Shown here one piece after another: positions 21,667-29,929 of a stretch of DNA of 64,000 nucleotides (position 1 is its first letter; each line of letters starts with the position of its first letter). Below the pieces are notes generated by a model. The model made no database searches. It was given only the letters and a program-made list of their open reading frames with translations, and was not told the origin of the DNA. The translations under genes and the position numbers were made by a program. The stretch is taken from contig JAQFWX010000069.1 in NCBI GenBank assembly GCA_027605045.1, positions 62,001 to 126,000 of the forward strand, written 5' to 3'. The stretch comes from Phallus indusiatus. Lineage: Eukaryota > Basidiomycota > Agaricomycetes > Phallales > Phallaceae.

Positions 21667-24600
21667 TAGATGCACCCTCGTTGCCGACATCTAATAGATT
21701 CGACATTTTGTACATAGATCGCGAACAAAATGACACTTCTGATTCGAATCTAACTACCCCTGCTGCATCCCCTGCTAAACCCGAAGAATCGTCTCCACCT
21801 GCTACACGCTCTGTTTCAACTCCATGTATGCTGTCGCCTTCTCAACGTCGCGCACTGCCAAGCGAATATCGACTCGCAGCTACCGCTGGTACGCAGAAGC
21901 TAGAGATCCCGGTGGAACTACAGAGTGTTGACACTGGAGCCCTGCTGCACAGCAAGGCCATGCTGGACACTGGAGCTAGCGGTATGTTCCTCGACCGCGA
22001 CTTTGTCGAAAAACATCGGCTTCCCTCTGTACGTCTTGCTAAACCCATTCCCGTGTTTAACGTCGACGGTACACCCAACCATGCTGGTTCTATCACCCAC
22101 GTCGTCGACCTCGTTGTTCGCTTTCGAGATCACTCCGAACGCACCCTATTCGCTGTTACCTCGCTCAAGTATCCCGTCTTGTTTGGATTACCGTGGTTCA
22201 AGGCTCACAATCCCGTCATAGACTACACGACGGGTCAAGTGGAATTCATGCGCTGTAGCCCCAGTTGTCGGTCTTGCGCTCCACGCTGGCCAGCGGGTAA
22301 GCTCTCTAAGCGCGCGTTCCAACAGATCCGACGCGCACCTCTACCAGAGCTCGACAACACTGAGGCCGATGATCCTGACATACCAGACCTGGTCGATGTC
22401 GAGTCTGAGATTGAAGAGGGTGATCGACTGTTTGCGATATCAATGCTACCCGACGAGCCCGACACTCACCGCATATATGCCACCGAGACCATCTCCCAGC
22501 GACTGGCTCAGGCCCACGCCAACAACGCAGACGCACCAGCTCTCAAGGGCTTTCGGGATATTGTGCCAGAGAGGTTCCACGACTTTGCCGACATTTTCTC
22601 GAAGGAGTCATTCGATTCGTTGCCGCAGTCGAAGAAGTGGGATCACCCGATAGAACTTGTGCCAGGTTCTGAGCCCAAGTCTTGCAAGATCTACCCGCTG
22701 TCACCTAACGAACAGGCCGAGTTAGATGCGTTTCTGGAAGAGAACCTTGCGTCTGGACGAATCCGGCCCTCCAAGTCGCCCATGGCGTCCCCGGTGTTCT
22801 TCATTAAGAAGAAAGATGGCTCTCTCCGCCTTATTCAGGACTATCGCGCGTTGAATGCCATGACAATCAAGAATCGCTACCCGCTACCTCTGATCTCGGA
22901 GCTCATCAACAAATTGCAAGGTGCCCGATACTTTACCAAGCTGGACGTGCGTTGGGGTTACAACAACGTGCGGATAAAGGAAGGAGATGAGTGGAAGGCT
23001 GCTTTCCACACCAATCGCGGCCTTTTCGAGCCCTTGGTGATGTTCTTTGGTCTCACTAACAGTCCCGCCACCTTCCAGACGATGATGAACGAGATCTTCG
23101 AAGACATGATCTCGGAAGGTGTCGTTGCCGTCTATATCGACGACATTCTCATCTACACTCGAGATCGAGAACAGCACGACCAAGTCACCCGACGCGTTCT
23201 CGAACGTCTTCGCGAGCACAAGCTGTATCTCAAGGCGGAGAAATGTGAGTTTTGTCGGACTAAGATCGAATACTTAGGTGTCGTCATTTCCGAGAACACA
23301 GTCGAGATGGATCCCGCGAAAGTCTCAGGTGTCAGAGACTGGCCCGTCCCGAAGAACGTCACTGAGGTCCAGTCCTTCCTGGGCTTCGCCAACTTCTACC
23401 GTCGGTTTATCAAGGACTTTGCGCGCACTGCCAATCCCATGTTCGGGTTAACCAAAAAGGACACTCCCTTCGTCTGGTCCGACACTTGTCAGCACGCTTT
23501 CGATACTCTGAAGTCGTCAATCACCTCCGCCCCCATTCTCCTCATTCCCAACCCTGCTAATCCTTACAGAGTCGAAGCAGACAGTTCTGACTTCGCAACA
23601 GGCGCGGTTCTTTCACAGTTGTCGAACGAGGACGGTAAATGGCACCCAGTTGCATTCTTCTCGAAGGCCCTTAGCCCTGTCGAACGCAACTATGAGATCC
23701 ACGACAAGGAGATGCTCGCTATCATACGGTCCTTAGAGGAATGGCGACACTTTCTCGAAGGCGCGTCTCATCCTATCGACATACGGACTGATCACAAGAA
23801 TCTCGAGTACTTCATGTCCGCACGTAACCTCAATCGTCGTCAAGCTAGATGGTCGGTGTATCTCTCACGTTTTGACTTTACTCTACAGCATATACCGGGT
23901 AAGTCGATGGGGAAACCTGACGGTCTATCTCGTCGACCAGATCATGGCTCGGGAAAGGACGACAATCGTGGAGTCACCTTAATCCGACCCGAAATGTTTG
24001 CAATCAATGCTCTGCAAACATTCCGTCTTAAGGGGGAGGAGGAGGATCTTCTACGCCAGATTCGCAAGGCCAATCGGGAAGGCAAGGTCGAGGATAGCGT
24101 TTCCAAAGCCGTTGCAACACTTCGTGCACTGGGTGGTCGTTCAGCTCACTCGTCGGAATGGTTTGAAGACCAGGACCTCCTCTATTATCGCGGCAAGGTT
24201 TACGTGCCAAATGTGGACGAATTGCGTCGGAAAATCCTTTCCAAGCACCACGACACCAAACTCGGTGGTCACCCGGGTCGTTTCAAGACTCTCGAGCTCG
24301 TTTCACGCACCTTCTGGTGGCCAGGTGTCTCTAGGTACGTCCAACGCTATGTCGAGGCCTGCGACATGTGTCTACGTACGAAACCGTCTCGTCATGCTCC
24401 CTATGGCCTTCTCCGACCCACAGAAGTACCAAGTCGACCTTGGGAACACATCTCAGTCGACTTCATTGTGGAGCTGCCAGAATCCAACGGTTTTGACGCG
24501 ATCCTCTCTGTCGTCGACTCTCTCACCAAACGGGTTCATTTCGTGCCGACATTTACGACACTTGACGCGACAGGTCTAGCCCGTCTGTACCTTCAACACG

Positions 24601-25607
24601 TCTGGAAGCTCCATGGTCTCCCCATGAAGGTGATCTCTGACAGAGGCCCCCAGTTCGCGTCCCGCTTCACACAGGAGCTTTCTAGGCTCCTTGGCATACG
24701 GCTTGCACCCTCTACGGCATATCATCCTCAAACCGATGGTCAGACAGAGCGCGTCAACGCAGAAGTCGAACAGTACCTTCGACTTTTCACCTCTGAGCGA
24801 CAGGACGATTGGGACCAACTACTGCCCTTGGCTGAGTTCGCATATAACAACCACGTGCATTCAGCTACGCGTGCGACACCATTCGAGCTCGACACTGGAC
24901 GACATCCTCGTATGGGATTTGAACCGTTGGTTGCTGACTCAAAGATCGAATCTGTCAACGAGTTCAAGACGCGCATGGAGTCGACGATAGAGGAAGCCAA
25001 GGCCGCCATAGCCAAGTCGAAGGACGAGATGGCCAAGTACTACGATCGGAAACACATCCCGGCACCTGAATACAAGGTTGGTGACAAGGTATACCTCGAT
25101 TCGAGCGACATTCGTACCACCAGGCCCTCCGCCAAGTTATCGCATCGGTACTTGGGGCCTTTTCCGATAGTCAGCAAGGTCGGATCACACGCATACAAGC
25201 TGCGTTTACCACTGTCGATGTCAAGGCTTCATCCCGTGTTCCATGTCGGGAAGTTACGTCCAAAGGTTGAAGATACAATCCCGGGTCGTCGTGTCAAGGC
25301 TCCCCCACCTCCGGAGGTCAGAGATGACGGTGAGCACTACGTCGTGGAACGGATTTTGGACAGTCGTGTATTCCGGAGACGACTCGAATATAAGGTGCGT
25401 TGGGAAGGCTATGGTCCCGAGCATGATCAATGGGAACCCGAGTCGAATATTGCGGCCCCAGATCTCATTAGGCAGTTCCACCTTGAGCACCCGAGTGCGC
25501 CGCGCTCGATAAATGGTCTCCTCTTCCATCGCCGCCCTCGGTTCGATTTCTCCAAGCTGCAAGCATCACTAGTCGAAGCTACAGGCGTCGGGACGCCGCC
25601 TCGCTGA
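21663..25607 (+). CDS. pol: pol polyprotein of outer element (protease-RT-RNase H-integrase-chromodomain)
   Basis: The open frame spans about 1314 residues from the gag overlap to TGA 25605-25607 with no break. Domains in order: aspartic protease (AMLDTGASGMFL, about residue 98); reverse transcriptase (residues about 370-550, LDVRWGYNNV, VYIDDILIYT); RNase H (VEADSSDFATGAVLSQ, then HDKEMLAI and TDHKNLEYF); integrase HHCC (HHDTKLGGHPGR...CDMC) and D-D35-E core (VDFIVELPES, SDRGPQFASR); GPF motif (LSHRYLGPFPIV); chromodomain (VRWEGYGPEHDQWEPE) near the C-terminus. The order RT-RNase H-integrase is Ty3/Gypsy and the chromodomain marks a chromovirus. No ATG lies near the frame start, so it is probably made as a Gag-Pol fusion by -1 frameshift. 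Confidence 0.96.
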   Translation: MIDAPSLPTSNRFDILYIDREQNDTSDSNLTTPAASPAKPEESSPPATRSVSTPCMLSPSQRRALPSEYRLAATAGTQKLEIPVELQSVDTGALLHSKAMLDTGASGMFLDRDFVEKHRLPSVRLAKPIPVFNVDGTPNHAGSITHVVDLVVRFRDHSERTLFAVTSLKYPVLFGLPWFKAHNPVIDYTTGQVEFMRCSPSCRSCAPRWPAGKLSKRAFQQIRRAPLPELDNTEADDPDIPDLVDVESEIEEGDRLFAISMLPDEPDTHRIYATETISQRLAQAHANNADAPALKGFRDIVPERFHDFADIFSKESFDSLPQSKKWDHPIELVPGSEPKSCKIYPLSPNEQAELDAFLEENLASGRIRPSKSPMASPVFFIKKKDGSLRLIQDYRALNAMTIKNRYPLPLISELINKLQGARYFTKLDVRWGYNNVRIKEGDEWKAAFHTNRGLFEPLVMFFGLTNSPATFQTMMNEIFEDMISEGVVAVYIDDILIYTRDREQHDQVTRRVLERLREHKLYLKAEKCEFCRTKIEYLGVVISENTVEMDPAKVSGVRDWPVPKNVTEVQSFLGFANFYRRFIKDFARTANPMFGLTKKDTPFVWSDTCQHAFDTLKSSITSAPILLIPNPANPYRVEADSSDFATGAVLSQLSNEDGKWHPVAFFSKALSPVERNYEIHDKEMLAIIRSLEEWRHFLEGASHPIDIRTDHKNLEYFMSARNLNRRQARWSVYLSRFDFTLQHIPGKSMGKPDGLSRRPDHGSGKDDNRGVTLIRPEMFAINALQTFRLKGEEEDLLRQIRKANREGKVEDSVSKAVATLRALGGRSAHSSEWFEDQDLLYYRGKVYVPNVDELRRKILSKHHDTKLGGHPGRFKTLELVSRTFWWPGVSRYVQRYVEACDMCLRTKPSRHAPYGLLRPTEVPSRPWEHISVDFIVELPESNGFDAILSVVDSLTKRVHFVPTFTTLDATGLARLYLQHVWKLHGLPMKVISDRGPQFASRFTQELSRLLGIRLAPSTAYHPQTDGQTERVNAEVEQYLRLFTSERQDDWDQLLPLAEFAYNNHVHSATRATPFELDTGRHPRMGFEPLVADSKIESVNEFKTRMESTIEEAKAAIAKSKDEMAKYYDRKHIPAPEYKVGDKVYLDSSDIRTTRPSAKLSHRYLGPFPIVSKVGSHAYKLRLPLSMSRLHPVFHVGKLRPKVEDTIPGRRVKAPPPPEVRDDGEHYVVERILDSRVFRRRLEYKVRWEGYGPEHDQWEPESNIAAPDLIRQFHLEHPSAPRSINGLLFHRRPRFDFSKLQASLVEATGVGTPPR

Positions 25608-25619
25608 AGGGGGGGGTGG
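25606..25619 (+). promoter_or_regulatory. polypurine tract of outer element
   Basis: GAAGGGGGGGGTGG lies directly before the 3' LTR and overlaps the last two bases of the pol stop codon. It is identical in the inner element. Confidence 0.85.
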
Positions 25620-26018
25620 TGTCAGGGTACGCTACCGCGTCCCCTCATTTTCCTTATTTATTATCATCGGTATATATTTATTTCTATTCCATTTACATTT
25701 CCCGTCCATTACTTTCACTTTCCGTTTCCTTGTTCTGTCCCTATTTCACTTTCTCTGCTCGCGCGCGTCGCGCGCTCGTACCCGGCGTGATGCCCGTGAC
25801 ATCACGTCGCTTAGGCTCGGTTCGGGCGCCTAGCACTTAGCTGTGTCAGGGCCGCACGCCGCGTTATCGTTTTTCATGTATATAGTCGCTATCCCTAGAG
25901 TGAGGGTCCCTAAGCTTGTTCTCTTAGGATCCCCTCCCTCTAGGTGAGTAGTTAGTCTTTCCTTCAATATATTTCCTTAGGATCCCCTCCCTCTAGCCTG
26001 AGCTGAGTAGCCCTAACA
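25620..26018 (+). mobile_element. outer element 3' LTR (399 bp)
   Basis: It starts TGTCAGGGTACGC and ends GTAGCCCTAACA, and is followed by the target duplication AATAT (26019-26023). It is identical by eye to the rejoined 5' LTR and carries TATA box and self-primer. Within the LTR a TTAGGATCCCCTCCCTCTAG motif is present twice, about 60 bases apart. Confidence 0.96.
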
Positions 26019-26397
26019 AATATGAGCACAGCCAACGCTACCCAAAGACAATTTTTCCAGAAGAATGGGGCGTAAATCTAACTAACTATCTCAATACTGC
26101 GGTGAGAATCCCAATTTTATTCTATTCTTCCAAGATTACTAACATGAAGTCAGTCAATTAGAAATGATCAACAAACTGATTCCGAGAGTTGCGGCATATA
26201 TATGCTGCGATTCTGCACTGACCTATGTCATGGTCAGGCCAGAGATTACGCCAAAATGCCCACCAATGGTGTGGCTCAGCTTCGTTGTGATATTGGATGC
26301 AGGTTCGCGAAGTTCAGACAGCAGCCCACTTCGACACCAGATTCTGAGACCTCAGACAATGACATACAACATTTACCTGGCACTCCAATGCAGTCTT
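26019..26397 (+). other. Gln/Cys half of the second Ulp1-like domain
   Basis: After one AATAT copy the frame from 13790 resumes with GAG CAC AGC, reaches a donor at 26102 and continues from 26154. NDQQTDSESCGIYML gives the catalytic Gln (26169-26171) and Cys (26190-26192) expected of C48 peptidases. The frame continues into the next solo LTR at ...TPMQSS. Confidence 0.8.
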
Positions 26398-26788
26398 TGT
26401 CAGGGTACGCTACCGCCGTCTCTCATTTTCTTATTTATTATCATCGGCATCACTTCCTTTTCATTTTATTTATCATTTCCATATTTTACTTTCACTCTCC
26501 GTTTCCTTGTTCTGTCTCTATTTCACTTTCTCTACTCGCGCGCGTTCGCCGTACCCGCGTGATGCCCGTGACATCACGTCGCTTAGGTTCGGTTTGGGCG
26601 CCTGGCACTTAGCTGTGTCAGGGCCGCACGCCGCGTCGTCGTTTTATGTATATAGTAGCTGTACCTAGAGTGAGGGTCCCTAAGCTTGTTCTCTTAGGAT
26701 CCCCTCCCTCTAGGTGAGTAGTTAGTTTCCCTCCCAATATATTATCTTAGGATCCCCTCCCTCTAGTGTGAGCTGAGTAGCCCTAACA
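26398..26788 (+). mobile_element. solo LTR (391 bp)
   Basis: It starts TGTCAGGGTACGCTACCGCC, ends GAGTAGCCCTAACA, and is flanked by GTCTT at 26393-26397 and 26789-26793. It carries TATATAG and AAGCTTGTTCT. Removing it with one GTCTT copy restores the frame of the host gene (...TPMQ|SSRPTSP). It is more like the solo LTR at 444-840 than the outer element's LTR. Confidence 0.95.
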
Positions 26789-26793
26789 GTCTT

Positions 26794-28311
26794 CCCGCCC
26801 AACGTCCCCAAACCTCAGGCTAGCCGAATTTCCAATGGACGTGGCTGCTGCGGTTGAAATACGACGCATCACGAGCCAGTTACCTAAAATTCCCCCAATC
26901 AAGCCGACTCCGTTAAACCGGTCTCTGTTGCGTGGCCTGGAAGTGAATGCATGGCATATGTGGAAGCTGCCGTTAGATGGTCTGTTCTATCCCGGGCAGA
27001 TAAAAGCCATCGATGATGTAGAGCGTACATTCAAATACATGATCCCTTCTGAGCTTATCTACAAGGCTAACAGCATTGTCTCCGATCAGGTCTTTGTTGA
27101 GACATTCCGATTTTATGTCAATACTCAGTCTCTTGGGAGTAGGGGTCTCTACCCTTCTCAGGTTAGTCGTTTTTTGTACACCTATTATATGCTGACATTA
27201 TTGATTGATAGATTGGGATTATTCGTTGGCCTGATGTTCTGGACAATACAACGTTAGAGTCTCAAATGCAAGCGTTCACTCATGGTGCAGCTGAAGGCGA
27301 TCTTCTCAAAGTCCTTAATCCCCAAAAACAAGCAGTATTTTTTATGCTGAAAGCTAATTTAACGATGGCGCGAAACATTTATTTACAGGAGACTACGGTG
27401 CTGAAGGTTCTACACGATGATTGGTCGGCGTTTTGTTCATCGTGGCCCAGCAACAAACGCAGCCAAATGGCTTTTGAATTTGCTGCCTTACATCTTTCTC
27501 TACTTGACGATCATGACAAGTTTATAATTCAACACATAGCGATGTGGGTGTTTGCACCTCGTGATGAAACCTCCCGGAATATGGATATGATCTTAGGTTT
27601 GGGGCGAAGTATCTTCAGTTACCTATGTCTCGCACACTATCTCGGGATAACGCCCGATGATGCTTATCTACACCACAAAAACAAACGAATCATACGCCCT
27701 AGAGTCTTGCACGAAGACGCCTGGAAGACAATTGAAGCCTGCGTGATGTACGAAAATCAACAGGATTGGACATCGTTCCGGTCGAATCACCGTGTCCTTG
27801 ACAAAACATTGGAACTTCCCAAGCTACGAATTCTGAGAGAAACAAATGAAGTAAGTTCTCTTTTCATTTTTGTATTCAAATTTTATTTTACAACTTACTA
27901 GGAAAATTCTGATTCCACCGCAAGATGCTCGTCTTTAAATCCCAAACTTCTCTCCATGTCCCCCGGGCCGTCTTCTACTTCTAAGCCCACAACAGCGCAG
28001 TCTTCACGGTCGAGTTCAATAAAACCGTCGACAGCTCAATCTTCGAGGTCAAGCTCCGTTAATCCGGTAAGTAGTGCATTTGCTAAGTATCTAAATTTGT
28101 TATAACTCTCAATCAGGATCCGATAAACCTCGTGGGCCATAATACCAGCGGAAGCCGTACGAAATATCCAGGTCGCCCCATCCCCAATGATGGCCGTGAC
28201 GATAGCCAGGATAATGTAGATCTAGTCGATGATCTAAACATTCCTGTAGCTCAGAGACGAGCCAAAAGAAAGGCTGTTCTTAACCATGCATTTATTAAAA
28301 GCGGGCCCTAG
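26794..28311 (+). other. C-terminal part of the giant transposon gene
   Basis: The frame contains a conserved-looking helical region (LEVNAWHMWKLPLDGLFYPG, ERTFKYMIP, FAALHLSLLDDHDKFIIQ) over about 26830-27850 with small introns at 27162-27211 and 27850-27901. A Ser-rich tail follows with a short internal repeat (TAQSSRSSSIKPS, TAQSSRSSSVNP), then a basic end (AQRRAKRKAV) that may be a nuclear signal. I do not recognise the helical region. Confidence 0.6.
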
Positions 28312-28423
28312 TATTTTTTTATAGAAATTTCCAGATAAAATAATATATGTCTTACAATGTCCAATCACTCAATTTAAGTCCGGATTACTCGCCGTTAACA
28401 GTTCCATTCCAAAGCCGCACTTT

Positions 28424-28966
28424 ACATAGGTTATCGGGTTATTACCGTTCTAAAGGTGTTATGTTTTAATCTAAATTATTGGGGTCGTGGGAGTAATTTA
28501 TTATGGTTCTATGGATAATTCCATAAATTTTCGTCTTTAAAATGAGCAAAACTCAGTTGTGGATGGGTATAAAATAAAAATTGGGACACTCCGGGACAGT
28601 GTTGGGATTATGAGCCGCCTTATTACTCTTCTAAAGGTGTCTTGCTTGAAATACAATTTACTCGGTTCCGGGAATAATTTATTATGAATCTAAGAATTAT
28701 TACAAGCTTTTTCGTCTTTAAAATGAGTAAAACGCAGATGTGGATGAGTATAAAATGAAAATTGAGACACTCCGGGACAGTGTCGGGATTATGAGCCGCC
28801 TTATTACTCTTCTAAAGGCGTTTTGCCTTAAATACAATTTACTGAGTTTTGAGAATAATTTATTATGAATCTAGGGAAAATTACAAACTATTTAATCTTT
28901 AAAATTAGTAGAACGCAGTTGTGGATGAGTAGAAAATGAAAGTTGTCCCCCTCCGGGACAGTGTCG
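28424..28966. repeat. 181-bp tandem repeat, three copies
   Basis: CCGGGACAGTGT recurs at 28591, 28772 and 28953, and ATTAC...TCTAAAGG at 28441, 28622 and 28803, giving an exact 181-base period. Each unit carries TTATTATG, CGTCTTTAAAATGAG and TATGAGCCGCCTTATTAC. The third unit passes into a GGGACA-rich stretch (28950-29040). It lies just after the giant gene, so it may be subterminal DNA of that transposon. Confidence 0.92.
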
Positions 28967-29088
28967 GGGACAATCTGGGACACTGCCGGCAAAGATCCGA
29001 CTCTGCGGGACACTTATGGTCAGTCGCGGGACGGTCACGGTTCGTCACACGACGTTATTATGGCATGCAATTCCCTATCTTATTTAAG

Positions 29089-29285
29089 CGCGACAATGGG
29101 CGTGACATGAGGAATTACTACCAAGAAAATATCACAACTCGACGGCGACTACGATATTTTCCCTTTACTAACAATCCTTCAAACGACGGGCTAGCTATTA
29201 ACGCATTTATCTTGTCATATGACTCATATCTGGTCTAATCTCTGTTGGAATGTACGACGCTAACGCCGTCACGCCCATTACCGCG
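29089..29285. repeat. short element with inverted ends AATGGGCGTGAC / GTCACGCCCATT
   Basis: AATGGGCGTGAC (29095-29106) is repeated in reverse complement at 29268-29279, with GCGCG just outside both arms. About 160 bases lie between. A third occurrence of the arm (with GCGC just outside) is at 39013-39026 on the plus strand. This could be a small non-autonomous transposon; no clear target duplication was found. Confidence 0.45.
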
Positions 29286-29302
29286 CACTGCGAAGCGCGT
29301 CA

Positions 29303-29460
29303 CCTCTCTCCTAGTCGTCTACCGACTACTAGGAGAGAGGTAAGTTCATCACATTAGATAGCTAGAACATACTATTAATTACATTACCTGTAGATTAATA
29401 TTCTTACAGGTAATATAGTCGTCTACCGACTACTAGGAGATTAATATTCTTACAATCTCA
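29303..29460. repeat. cluster of hairpins built from two reused modules
   Basis: CCTCTCTCCTAGT (29303-29315) pairs with ACTAGGAGAGAGG (29328-29340). ATTACCTGTA (29383-29392) pairs with TACAGGTAAT (29405-29414). The 25-base module starting TAGTCGTCTACCGACTACTA occurs at 29312 and 29416. The 16-base module GATTAATATTCTTACA occurs at 29393 and 29439. GAGATT pairs with AATCTC around the second copy. Confidence 0.8.
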
Positions 29461-29929
29461 GTAGACCATCAACAATACTATAACTACCATTATGCAACAT
29501 CGAGCCTAAGTTCACGATTTCAACAGGACCGGATTGGCTGGGTCCGCTTGAATAGCGCAACTGTCATTCTCATCTTTGCTACGTGGGAGCTGGTTGTCGG
29601 AGTTGGTTGACGGAAGCAGAAGAAAGACTCTTCTAGGTTTCTCTTTCATATAGAGTAATATCAAAGAAATTCTGGTTGGCCTCCTCTTCTTCACCATCAT
29701 CAATAGCAATACCATTATTCGCACTGATTAGCATTAAGAAAGTTGTTCCTTCCTTGCAGAAATGCCCTTTGGCGCTCGCCTGTCGAACAATGGCATACCC
29801 CGCCACCAGCAAATATGCCAAATCCCAATGGCCACAACGACCTTAGTATATGATGTCAACGACATAGGCAAATGTGAACACAAGCTCCGATGATAGGCTC
29901 TTCTCTTCCTGAGATCAATTTGGGTAGCT

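Larger units (their letters stand above)
13796..26018 (+). mobile_element. full-length Tf1/sushi-type chromovirus (outer element, plus strand) carrying a nested element
   Basis: The outer retrotransposon is flanked by the 5-bp duplication AATAT (13791-13795 and 26019-26023). Its 5' LTR is split: 13796-14116 and 20114-20191 together give 399 bp, the same length as the 3' LTR at 25620-26018, and the two look identical by eye. Without the nested insert and one CCCTC copy the element is about 6.2 kb. It has PBS, gag, pol, polypurine tract and chromodomain, all apparently intact. It cuts the Ulp1-like domain between the His/Asp half and the Gln/Cys half. Identical LTRs mean a very recent insertion, but its own 5' LTR has since been broken by another element. 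Confidence 0.97.
8197..28311 (+). pseudogene. giant transposon gene: AT-hook, MULE transposase, SWIM-like finger, two Ulp1-like domains (disrupted)
   Basis: A chain of about 15 exons in one consistent frame runs from ATG 8197 to stop TAG 28309-28311 when retrotransposon DNA at 13796-26018 (plus one AATAT copy) and 26398-26788 (plus one GTCTT copy) is removed. The predicted product is about 2000 residues. Order of parts: AT-hook (PPGRPRK, about 8250); DDE transposase (first Asp in GMDTSW near 9757, second in VIVAD near 10060, CQFH near 10275, Glu in NNWAESA near 10795); SWIM-like C-x2-C...C-x-H near 11200; first Ulp1-like domain (12300-12650); Pro/Thr/Ala linker (12905-13170); second Ulp1-like domain split by the retrotransposons; conserved C-terminal region; Ser-rich repeats with TAQSSRSSS twice. 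It could also be two adjacent genes, but one open frame (12588-13511) links the two protease domains. The coding potential is otherwise undamaged, so the insertions are recent. Confidence 0.75.

Noticed and set aside
21660..21672. Stop-restart translation of pol at the gag stop
   Set aside because: The overlap is GTGA in one element and GTAA in the other, with no ATG, so restart at this spot is unlikely.
13796..25607. Reading the two Gypsy elements as a tandem or a single element
   Set aside because: Two separate target duplications (AATAT and CCCTC), opposite strands and a split 399-bp LTR show nesting.
13796..26018. RIP-type C-to-T decay of the retrotransposons
   Set aside because: LTR pairs look identical and the outer gag and pol have no stops, so repeat-induced mutation has not acted on them.
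28936..29238. 100-residue frame after the 181-bp repeats
   Set aside because: It lies in repeat-derived, low-quality sequence with no introns, homology or codon signal I can see.
29540..29570. tRNA-like string GGTCCGCTT...GCGCAACTG (also near 35994)
   Set aside because: Neither copy folds into a cloverleaf or has a T-loop; they are fragments of an older duplication.
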